A program made the translations under genes and the position numbers. From contig OY759269.1 of the NCBI GenBank assembly GCA_963662155.1, positions 5,978,970 through 6,042,969 on the forward strand: 64,000 nt of DNA, written 5' to 3'. The notes beneath the pieces were generated by a model that saw only the letters and a list, made by a program, of their open reading frames with translations, ran no database searches and was not told the DNA's origin. Below, piece after piece: positions 56,501-64,000 of this stretch. Position 1 is the stretch's first letter; each line of letters opens with the position of its first letter. This stretch comes from Lamellibrachia columna (Eukaryota > Annelida > Polychaeta > Sabellida > Siboglinidae).

Positions 56501-59500
56501 ACAAAGCACATTTTATTTTCATATACCAACTGACAGTGTTGTATCTTGTCGTGTTGCAGGATTTGTAGACATTTGGAGCAATAGTGGACAGACATCGCCA
56601 GTCCACTCGTTCAGTTGCAGCAATCCTATTAGCGCCCTCTGTTGTTCAAAGACAGAACCACTCGTGGTAGTTGCATATAGCAACTGCATCAGGGTCGAAG
56701 TTCAGGGACGCGGCAAAGAAGACTGGACATGTGCGGACATCGCAGACTTTCAGGGGAAGGTAAGAAAATCAAGACTGGTATTTGGGTTGATACCATGCAT
56801 GCAAGTTATGCACAGTGGTTCTTCTCCAGTGAACAATGTGTATAACTAGGTAATTTTATTTAGCTAGATGTATTATATAAGCAACTAAAATATATCTGCT
56901 AAGATTGACTTTGACGTGTTTCCTTAATTTAAGATGTAAAAGAACCTCTGAGGATGACAAAGTCATGACGTGCACCCTAGCTCTCATCAGTAATGAGCAA
57001 AAACTGGCATGTAACATAAAAACTGACAGCAAGAGTTTTTATGCATATGTCAGGAGTAAACAAAACGTACAAGACAAGGTTGGACCTCTAGAAGACAGTG
57101 CTGGAAATATAATATCACGGGTTTTTAATGGCGGAAGACCTAAATGGTTACTTCAGTTCAGTGTTTACAAAAGAAGATATTAGTTCATTACCAGTTGCTG
57201 ATGCTAAATTTCAGGAGGCTAAATCTGACTATTTAGGACCGTTAGTTGTAACTCCAGAATTGGTAGCTAGGAAAATAAAGGCAATGAAGGATAACAAATC
57301 ACCGGGAGTGGATGGGATTCCTCCAAAATTACTAATGGAAACAGTAGATCAAATCAGTATACCACTTGCAAGAGTATTCAACTTGTCATTAAAAGAGGGA
57401 GTTGTTCCGTTTGAATGGAAAGAAGCAAACATCATACCATTATTTAAAAAGGGTTCGAGAAATAAGTCAGAGAATTACAGACCAGTGAGTTTAACGTCAG
57501 TGATTTGTAAATTATTAGAAAGGTTAATTAAAGACCATATGGTGGACTTCCTCGTTAAGCATAAATTATTAAATTCATCTCAACATGGATTCCTTAAAGC
57601 GAGGTCATGCTTAACAGATATGTTATGTTTTTTGGAAGAAATCACTAAGTGGATAGACATGGGATCGCCAGTAGATATTATCTACTTAGATTTTCAGAAA
57701 GCTTTTGACAAAGTGCCACATCAAAGATTGCTACTTAAATTAAAAGCCCATGGTATCGGGGATAGCATAACTGACTGGATAGAACAATGGCTGACTGACA
57801 GAAGACAACGAGTTATAGTAGATGGCGAAGTTTCAAATTGGAAATCGGTTTTGAGTGGGGTACCTCAAGGATCAGTATTAGGACCTATATTATTCTTAAT
57901 TTATATCAATGACTTGGACGACAGTATAACAAGTAACGTACTGAAATTTGCGGACGACACAAAACTGTTTAGAAAGGTTAATACTGATGGTGATAAACAA
58001 CATTTACAAAACGATCTAGACAGATTAGTGAAATGGTCTGAGAAATGGCAGATGCTGTTCAATTTTGGGAAATGTAAATGCCTACATACAGGACATGGGA
58101 ACTTGAATGTAAACTATAAAATGGGAGCTACTGTTCTTGGTACTACTGTAAAAGAAAAGGACTTAGGAGTTACAATAAGCGCTGATATGAAAGTTTCAGA
58201 GCAGTGTGGTATTGCAGCTTCAAAAGGTAATCAAATTCTTGGATTGATTAGAAGAAACATAACATATAAGGGAAAAAAGTTAATTATACCTCTTTATAAA
58301 GCAATAGTTAGACCTCATTTAGAATACTGTATACAAGCATGGAGACCATATCGTAAGAAGGATATAGATACGCTTGAACGCATACAAAGGAGAGCAACTA
58401 AAATGATTCCAGAACTTAGAGACCTTAGTTATGAAGAACGCCTGAAAGAATGTGGTTTAACAACTCTAGAGACAAGGAGGTTAAGAGGAGATCAGATTGA
58501 AGTTTTTAAGATATTGAATGGGTATGAAAATATTGATAGAAATATGTTTTTCTCACTCAAGAAGGATAGCAGAACTAGAGGACATGAGGTAAAATTAGTA
58601 AAGGATCAATGTAGATTGGACATCAGGAAGCACTCGTTCTCACAGAGGACAATAAATGAATGGAACAAACTGTCTACAGATTGTGTAATTGCTAGCAGCG
58701 TGAATATGTTTAAAAACAAGGTTGACACATATATCAGGAGGGCGGGTTATAAGTAGGTGAACATTGTTGGACTCTCGATAAGCCAATGGCTTCCTTGTCC
58801 ACTTGCCATCTGGGCCTTTGGCTTGGATGGCAAATCTTGTTAAATCTTGTTAAAATCTTGTAACTGACTGCCATCAGTGCTAACTTAAGACCGGTTCACA
58901 CGAGCGATTGGTCAGGCAACATGCACCATGTTGCATGACAACGTTACGTGTGCTAGACAATGAAAGGCATGACTATTGAGTCCCGAAAAATCTGATAAAA
59001 CAATGTGAGGCACGACTTTCAACTCACGCCAAGAGTTCATGAAATGTCACAGTGAGATCAGTTGAAAAAGTTCACTCTTATTTACATTGAGAGTCAATTT
59101 CACTGGATACCCTGACTCCTGGTAGTCAATCATGTTTATCACAGTGGAATGTATAGTTTCATTCCAGGCTCTCATTTGTGCGATACCAATTTGTGGCTAC
59201 GATTGTGTCTCTGGAATTGGGGCTAGTCGTAAATCCAATGATTGTCACCCGATAGCTTATTTGGCACAGTGGACATTCACAAGTCTAGTACTATGACCAC
59301 ACAAATCTAGTCGTATGACCACACAAGTCTAGTACTATGACCACACAAATCTAGTACTATGACCACAAAAATCGAGTCGTATGACCACACAAGTCTAATA
59401 CTATGACCACACAAGTCTAGTACTATGACCACACAAATCTAGTACTATGACCACACAAATCTAGTCCTATGACCACACAAGTCTACTCCTATGACCACAC

Positions 59501-62500
59501 AAGTCTAGTCCTATGACCACACAAGTCTAGTCCTATGACCATGCAAGTCTAGTCCTATGACCATTGACCACGCAAGTCTAGTCCTATGACCACGCAAGTC
59601 TAGTCCTATGACCACACAAGTCTAGTCCTATGACCACACAAGTCTAGTCCTATGACCACACAAGTCTAGTCCTATGACCACGCAAGTCTAGTCCTATGAT
59701 CAATCAAGTCTAGTCCTATGACCATGCAAGTCTAGTCCTATGACCATGCAAGTCTAGTCCTATGACCAAGCAAGTCTAGTCCTATGACCACGTAAGTCTA
59801 GTCCTATGACCACGCAATTCTACTCCTATGACCACGCAAGTCTAGTCCTATGACCACGCAAGTCTAGTCCTATGACCACGCAAGTCTAGTCCTATGATCA
59901 CGCAAGTCTGGTCCTATGACCACACAAGTCTAGTCCTATGACCACACAAGTCTAGTCCTATGACCACACAAGTCTAGTCATGGGGTGTAGTAGCACAGTG
60001 GTTAGAACTTTCAATTGAGAGGACCTGGATTCGAGTCCTTTTGTTACCATTTTGAAGCTTGGTCCATTTAAACTCACTGTAAATTAGGATTTGGGGTAGG
60101 TATCTTTATGAGACATTGTAGAGCCCCCTCTATTACTGAACATTGGGTCAACTATTGGGCAATTTTGCTCACTCCACTTTGCCTCAGTTCACTCAGCTGT
60201 ATAAATAAGTACTTGGCTATAGACAGTGGTGGATATGTGAATGAAGAGTCTTTGCACCACAGTAATTACAATATGGCTGAATGCTTCCCAGAGAAGTTGA
60301 GTTGGCAACAGGTCTGCCAGAGGGTGAAGTGTAAAGTACCCGGAGCAGTCCCAGAGTTGTTTGATTTAAGTCATTTAATTTAAATCACTCCATTTATTTT
60401 TTATTTTCTGGCCATGAAACCTTCACAGATGGATTATAATTAGTTGAATCTCTTGTGATGTGGTTTCATTCTAATTTGGTATCAGTTGATGACGTTTTAC
60501 ACATTTCTGCATACTGAATGCAGTGAAGCCACTAAGAGTTGTCTTCAAGAGGCAGCATATTTTCATGTCAGAAGCCCTGAGATAAATTCCTCCTTAAACA
60601 AACACTTGTTACCAATTCAGTGTGTTGAATCAAGTGAGACCATCTGCACTATTATAGAGTGGTACCAATTTGCTGTCTGGCTAGAGTACACTGAGCCCTG
60701 GACAAGTGCTAATTCACCCTATCAACAAACAATGACCACAGAGGTCATTACCAGTCACAACATGCCATAGTTATAATAATATTAATGGCCTCAGGAACTA
60801 CAAGGTTTTTTTACAGTTAAACAGGACAAAGTTGCTAAGGATTTAAAGTGATTGTATTTTAAGCATGTAAATGTTAGCACTGGTAATAAACATTTCTGAT
60901 ATAATATTCTTTTAAGTGAACCTATATTATAATTATATTATCATGTACCCTCTGTTAAGACTCAGGTTTATGTCATATTTAAAAAAAAGTCTGATTTAAA
61001 TATAAAAAATCCGATTTGTTTTCTTGAAAAAAATCATGTCACCCTGAGCAGTCCTAAGGGTTGGATACTGCACTAGAACTTACCTTTTTCGTCAATTAAT
61101 AAAATATCTGGTGAGTGCTGGAAGCTAACTAGAACTGAGTCTTCTGTAAATTAATGATTTCCACACAAATGCTGTTGGATAACTGTAGTGTACATAACTT
61201 GCCTCCCACTTATACCTGTGTGTGTTTGTGTGTATGCTCCTAAAGATCTCTCAGCTGAAGCTCCTATCTTGCCCAAGTTCTGCAGCAGGGTTTGGCGGCC
61301 ATCTTGTTGCTGCCGTCCTCTCAGACAGTGTCTACATCTACCCAGCATGCAGTGGTCACAGTCATATGACAGCAATATACGACGTGATTGGTCACCCTGT
61401 CTCCTGCATTGATGGCGATGCCACAGACTTGGCTGTGGGCATTTCTGCTTATGATGATCTCAGTAATGTCTATAAGGTTGGTGTTTTTGGATATGTGTGA
61501 AATTTATTTATGAAAACTTGTAACTGTTTGTTAGCACTTGTAACTGTTTGCATGTTGGGGCTTTTCTAAATTGACATTCAGACATTGTTTTTACTGGCAC
61601 TCCTGGCTCTACAAATACTTACTTTTCCCTTTAGGAATCATTTTGTAGCAATTGTGTTGTGTGTCTTTCTACCTCAGTACCAATATATTTAATAATAATA
61701 AGTTTATTGTGATTTGCAACCATAAAAGTTGAATATTATATGTAAGTATTAAAAAACATATGAAACATTAAATACAGTAAAATAACAGAGCATTAAATTG
61801 TATGTAAATCAATAAATAAATAAATAAAATTGGACACGGACCTGTATAGTGATATATAAAATTGCCCAATAGGACAGTTAAACATGTTTAACTATTAGAT
61901 CAACTTTTTATGTTGCAGCTAAAAATGTTTGACCTAGCCACATCGAGAGAAAGCATGACCTTTAGAGGTCACCAGTGGCGAATTACAACAATCAATATGG
62001 CCGACAGTCCAAACTCCACCTTTGTGACCGGATGTGCCGACAAAATGTAAATGTTTACATTTGAGACAAACAAATTATTAAGTGGTAGGAATATGTTGGG
62101 TGATGCCGATACTGTGGAGTGAATACAGTGCACGCCACTTCATTCAAAGTCGGTTAATTTGAAAAGCTGGATAATTCGAAGTTGAAGGTCCCGCCCCAAG
62201 GCCTTCTTTATACAGAGCTTCGGATAAATCGAACTCCTGATAACTTGAAGGGTTTTTGATGGTCCCGGGCACTTCAAATTTCCAGCTTGTTCTGTACATC
62301 GCTTCTTCAATCTTGTAATGCCTGTCTACTTCTTCAATCTTGTAATGCCTGTCTACTTCTTCAATCTTGTAATGCCTGTCTACTTCTTCAATCTTGTAAT
62401 GCCTGTCTACTTCTTCAATCTTGTAATGCCTGTCTACTTCTTCAATCTTGTAATGCCAGTCTACTTCTTCAATCTTGTAATGCCTGTCTACTTCTTCAAT

Positions 62501-63699
62501 CTTGTAATGCCTGTCTACTTCTTCAATCTTGTAATGCCTGTCTACTTCTTCAATCTTGTAATGCCTGTCTACTTCTTCAATCTTGTATTGCCTGTCTACT
62601 TCTTCAATCTTGTAATGCCTGTCTACTTCTTCAATCTTGTAATGCCTGTCTATTTCTTCAATCTTGTAATGCCTGTCTACTTCTTCAATCTTGTAATGCC
62701 TGTCTACTTCTTCAATCTTGTAATGCCTGTCTACTTCTTCAATCTTGTAATGCCTGTCTACTTCTTCAATCTTGTAATGCCTGTCTACTTCTTCAATCTT
62801 GTAATGCCTGTCTACTTCTTCAATCTTGTAATGCCTGTCTACTTCTTCAATCTTGTAATGCCTGTCTACTTCTTCAATATTGTATTGCCTGTCTACTTCT
62901 TCAATCTTGTAATGCCTGTCTACTTCTTCAATCTTGTATTGCCTGTCTACTTCTTCAATCTTGTAATGCCTGTCTACTTCTTCAATCTTGTATTGCCTGT
63001 CTACTTCTTCAATCTTGTATTGCCTGTCTACTTCTTCAATCTTGTAATGCCTGTCTACTTCTTCAATCTTGTAATGCCTGTGTACTTCTTAGCTTGCCAG
63101 TGTTTTTGTTTTACTTGTGTTGTATTAGCGTGATACTATTCAGGATTACTGACAAAATTTACTAATTTTAACATTATCAACCCCTAGTCAACATGAGAAT
63201 GTGAAACCAGTATTTGTGGGCAAAGGGGAATTTTAGAGTTTTAACAAATATACTGTGTTTCAGCAGCGTACACAAATTGTAGTTTAATGTATAAATTAAG
63301 AAATGTTTGTCACTATTTAACAGATATTTCAGGCATCTCTTATTCCAAGAAATGGTATCTTTATACAAGTAGTGTCCACTCTTCAGAGAGAGTTTTACAG
63401 AAAATGTCCACATAAATGAGGTGTCCACTGTGTCCATTGAAGAGAGTGACAACTGTACTGATTATGGGATTATGTCATCGAAGTCTGAATGAGATCTTGA
63501 CATTGTCAATGTGGTTCTGCTCCAGGGTTCGTGTGTATGACAGACGACTGCCAGAGCCGGTCATCTGCTTCACTGGTCACTCCAGCCTGTTGACCAGTGT
63601 CCAAATGGATGACTGGAAGGTCGTGTCTGGGGCTCAGGATGGACTGCTCTGTGTCTGGGATCAACGGATGGTCACTAGACTTTGGGATGTCCATAACAG
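50015..63699 (+). CDS. FBXW8: FBXW8-like F-box/WD40 ubiquitin-ligase adaptor (C-terminus beyond window)
   Basis: Nine exons: 50015-50599, 51610-51714, 52073-52237, 52761-52849, 55572-55744, 56560-56759, 61255-61476, 61919-62046, 63526-63699. All phases agree, giving 613 codons plus two bases. The order follows vertebrate FBXW8: EFRxxWxxEL start, charged linker with SAKRRK, an F-box ([20 protein letters not shown]), a linker helix region ([14 protein letters not shown]) and WD repeats ([43 protein letters not shown]). FBXW8 joins SKP1 and CUL7-RBX1 to ubiquitinate substrates; in vertebrates it acts with OBSL1 and CCDC8, partly at the Golgi. The last roughly 70-80 residues lie past the window. 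Intron 6 carries a 1.9-kb LINE-B. Confidence 0.92.
51610..51714 (+). CDS. FBXW8: FBXW8-like, exon 2 (F-box)
   Basis: 35 codons, acceptor TTTGTAG, donor [41 protein letters not shown]. First two helices of the F-box that bind SKP1. Confidence 0.93.
52073..52237 (+). CDS. FBXW8: FBXW8-like, exon 3
   Basis: 55 codons, acceptor GCTGTAG, donor GTTGGT (weak). [18 protein letters not shown] completes the F-box; [14 protein letters not shown] and QQNWR form the linker to the propeller. Confidence 0.92.
52761..52849 (+). CDS. FBXW8: FBXW8-like, exon 4
   Basis: 29 codons plus two bases, acceptor ATTGTAG, donor [21 protein letters not shown], then SSHKHLIAA. First strand pair of the WD propeller. Confidence 0.87.
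52900..53170 (-). mobile_element. tRNA-derived SINE, copy 1
   Basis: On minus: GTGAGCCACTCAGGGTTGGC and GAGAGGACCAGAGTTCG (degenerate pol III boxes), then AGGCAACTTTGTTC, TTTCAGAAGAGACACTAAAA and AACGATCCCACACAGGG. The same order recurs at 53960-54228. Confidence 0.75.
53171..53959. other. Intron 4 stretch without recognisable feature
   Basis: Unremarkable intronic sequence of the FBXW8-like gene. A minus 63-codon frame at 53305-53496 has no support. Near 53780-53890 AAAATCCGTAAGG recurs, as it does near 53160. Confidence 0.5.
53960..54228 (-). mobile_element. tRNA-derived SINE, copy 2
   Basis: Same family as 52900-53170: CAATTGAGAGAACTATGACA (B-box side), AGGCAACTTCATTC, TTTCGGAAGTGG, ATCCCACTTGGGGGG. 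Its head end abuts the next element at 54229. Confidence 0.7.
54229..55300. mobile_element. Degenerate hAT-like element of the same family
   Basis: Starts TAGTGCCCAGCACGGG, one end of the 45764 family, and carries GGCCCGGCCCAGCCC-type units near both ends (54260-54370, 55185-55290). The core is in the opposite orientation relative to 45764 (CCAGCCAAGTGAACATATGG, GGCTTGATTGCCTCTGCAAA). The right end has decayed. Intron 4 of FBXW8. Confidence 0.8.
55572..55744 (+). CDS. FBXW8: FBXW8-like, exon 5
   Basis: Acceptor GTTTCCAG, donor [23 protein letters not shown] is a WD-type blade end; [19 protein letters not shown] starts the next blade. Confidence 0.93.
56050..56250. repeat. Dispersed repeat, copy 2
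   Basis: Relative of 17190-17380 (CGAATCTGGTTTACTT, TTCAAATCATCAAAAGAATT, AAAATAGTGGATATCCAAAA). Intron 5 of FBXW8. Confidence 0.65.
56560..56759 (+). CDS. FBXW8: FBXW8-like, exon 6
   Basis: Acceptor GTTGCAG, donor [42 protein letters not shown] and [15 protein letters not shown] blades 2-3. Confidence 0.93.
56990..58860 (+). mobile_element. LINE-B copy in FBXW8 intron 6, 5'-truncated
   Basis: Begins within ORF2 ([19 protein letters not shown]) and has one frameshift at about 57115. It is then open through the whole RT to the natural stop at 58756, followed by the 3' UTR and AAATCTTGTT repeats. Very close to the 18583-22258 copy, so both moved fairly recently. Same strand as FBXW8. Confidence 0.93.
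57128..58756 (+). CDS. LINE-B ORF2 remnant: intact reverse transcriptase domain
   Basis: 542 codons: [65 protein letters not shown], catalytic [38 protein letters not shown] and the C-terminal INEWNKLS...RRAGYK. The endonuclease is missing (5' truncation), so the copy cannot be autonomous. The frame's ATG is incidental. Confidence 0.92.
   Translation: MAEDLNGYFSSVFTKEDISSLPVADAKFQEAKSDYLGPLVVTPELVARKIKAMKDNKSPGVDGIPPKLLMETVDQISIPLARVFNLSLKEGVVPFEWKEANIIPLFKKGSRNKSENYRPVSLTSVICKLLERLIKDHMVDFLVKHKLLNSSQHGFLKARSCLTDMLCFLEEITKWIDMGSPVDIIYLDFQKAFDKVPHQRLLLKLKAHGIGDSITDWIEQWLTDRRQRVIVDGEVSNWKSVLSGVPQGSVLGPILFLIYINDLDDSITSNVLKFADDTKLFRKVNTDGDKQHLQNDLDRLVKWSEKWQMLFNFGKCKCLHTGHGNLNVNYKMGATVLGTTVKEKDLGVTISADMKVSEQCGIAASKGNQILGLIRRNITYKGKKLIIPLYKAIVRPHLEYCIQAWRPYRKKDIDTLERIQRRATKMIPELRDLSYEERLKECGLTTLETRRLRGDQIEVFKILNGYENIDRNMFFSLKKDSRTRGHEVKLVKDQCRLDIRKHSFSQRTINEWNKLSTDCVIASSVNMFKNKVDTYIRRAGYK
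59283..59985. repeat. 22-bp minisatellite, about 32 units
   Basis: Units of 22 bp, CTAGTCCTATGACCACACAA plus GT, with ACACAA/ACGCAA/ATGCAA variants. The left, older-looking part has CTAGTACT and AAT variants. One unit (near 59565) has an 8-bp internal repeat. Intron 6 of FBXW8; it directly abuts a SINE. Confidence 0.95.
59986..60250 (+). mobile_element. tRNA-derived SINE, + strand
   Basis: TAGCACAGTGGTTAGAACTT (A box) and GGATTCGAGTCC (B box) are well kept. The body contains CCTCAGTTCACTCAGCTGTA TAAATAAGTACTTGGC, a motif common in animal tRNA-SINE bodies as I recall it. Confidence 0.8.
60251..61254. other. Rest of FBXW8 intron 6, no firm feature
   Basis: Two short + frames (to 60383 and 60486-60770) have no family resemblance and no matching splice signals. 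The sequence is otherwise AT-rich. Confidence 0.5.
61255..61476 (+). CDS. FBXW8: FBXW8-like, exon 7
   Basis: 74 codons: [57 protein letters not shown]. The acceptor is CTCTCAG; a CTAAAG nine bases upstream would add ISQ. Donor GTTGGT. WD blades 3-4. Confidence 0.87.
61919..62046 (+). CDS. FBXW8: FBXW8-like, exon 8
   Basis: Acceptor GTTGCAG, donor [49 protein letters not shown] blade with GH. Confidence 0.92.
62105..62290. mobile_element. Possible pogo-like non-autonomous element
   Basis: Repeated GGATAATTCGAAGTT, GATAAATCGAACTCC and GATAACTTGAAGG words with a GGTCCCGGGCACTTC motif resemble the ends of pogo/Tigger-type MITEs. Ends and target TA not resolved. Confidence 0.45.
62302..63084. 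repeat. 27-bp minisatellite, 29 units
   Basis: Twenty-nine units of 27 bp (CTTCTTCAATCTTGTAATGC then CTGTCTA). They vary chiefly at one A/T site (GTAATGC/GTATTGC) that clusters toward the right. The unit is a multiple of three, so two + frames ([18 protein letters not shown]) run open; not genes. Intron 8 of FBXW8. Confidence 0.96.
63526..63699 (+). CDS. FBXW8: FBXW8-like, exon 9
   Basis: Acceptor CTCCAG, donor [40 protein letters not shown] and [17 protein letters not shown]. The QMDDWK(I/V)VSG stretch is nearly identical to vertebrate FBXW8 and decides the assignment. It ends in phase 2. Confidence 0.95.
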
Positions 63700-63746
63700 G
63701 TTGGTGCAACATTCTTGTCATGTTATTTATATCTGCAGCCGACTGA

Positions 63747-63834
63747 TGGTGGTGGTGGTGGTGGTAGTGGTGGTGGTGGTGGTGGTGGTGGTGGTGGTGG
63801 TGGAGGTGGTGGTGGAGGTGGTGGTTTAGGTGGT
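63747..63834. repeat. (GGT)n microsatellite
   Basis: About 28 GGT units with GGA interruptions in FBXW8 intron 9; poly-Val and poly-Gly frames are artefacts. Confidence 0.96.
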
Positions 63835-64000
63835 GGTGGTGATGATGATTTAACTTTTGTCATGTTACTGCAGCATGATGTTTATGGTTTCTGCTTTCTT
63901 ATCTCTTAACTTTATGGTTTCTCTTCCTTACATGGATTTCTCAGTCTGGCCAAGCAGTCATGGCCATTTGCACCATCTGTTTCTACTTGAACTGCCTCGT

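Noticed and set aside
60108..60770. Two + frames as FBXW8 exons
   Set aside because: No family match, no phase-compatible splice sites, and vertebrate FBXW8 has no residues to place between exons 6 and 7.
62287..63165. Repeat protein LLQSCNACL / FFNLVMPVY
   Set aside because: 27-bp minisatellite lying between two FBXW8 exons; two frames are open and no coding bias is seen.

Overview
The window is eukaryotic and metazoan. Three spliced genes can be read through GT-AG introns, non-LTR retrotransposons and hAT-type DNA elements are common, and tandem repeats are unusually abundant. The CR1/L2-like LINEs with esterase and PHD-type ORF1 parts, the tRNA-derived SINEs and the many minisatellites suggest a marine invertebrate deuterostome such as a lancelet. 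That is inference; the sequence does not fix a genus.

Layout: 1-13166 has no host gene. It holds a degenerate minus-strand LINE (about 3716-8560, 'LINE-A') whose coding regions have turned into minisatellites, then a diverged direct duplication (10330-11690 and 12080-13060). An SLC13-type Na+/carboxylate transporter gene lies on + at 13167-18435, but only its first three coding exons and its last one are present; the middle is missing. From 18436 to 27590 there is a 42-bp minisatellite split by a nearly full CR1-like LINE with a GDSL-esterase ORF1 ('LINE-B'), a LINE fragment carrying a 1.09-kb hAT-like element with an 8-bp target duplication, and an inverted, broken copy of two exons of the next gene.

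From 49104 down to 27591 a ten-exon gene that I do not recognise can be assembled on the minus strand. It encodes about 545 residues: signal peptide, helix-rich region with four cysteines, and a Ser/Asp-rich acidic tail. Every intron after the second exon is phase 1, so exons 3-9 are all multiples of three. Its introns hold most of the mobile DNA of the window: two inverted copies of a 1.4-kb foldback element, a 1.36-kb hAT-like element with perfect target duplications, LINE fragments, a (CGCC)n tract, and 55-bp and 23-bp minisatellites.

Divergently from it, with start codons 911 bp apart, runs an FBXW8 orthologue (+, from 50015 past the window end). Nine exons encode the N-terminal tail, F-box and most of the WD40 propeller of this CUL7 ubiquitin-ligase adaptor.

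The most interesting signal is the assembled Ser/Asp-rich secreted-protein gene, together with repeated evidence of minisatellites expanding out of single-copy sequence: inside LINE reading frames, inside an intron whose unexpanded state survives in a duplicated pseudogene copy, and in one arm of a segmental duplication.
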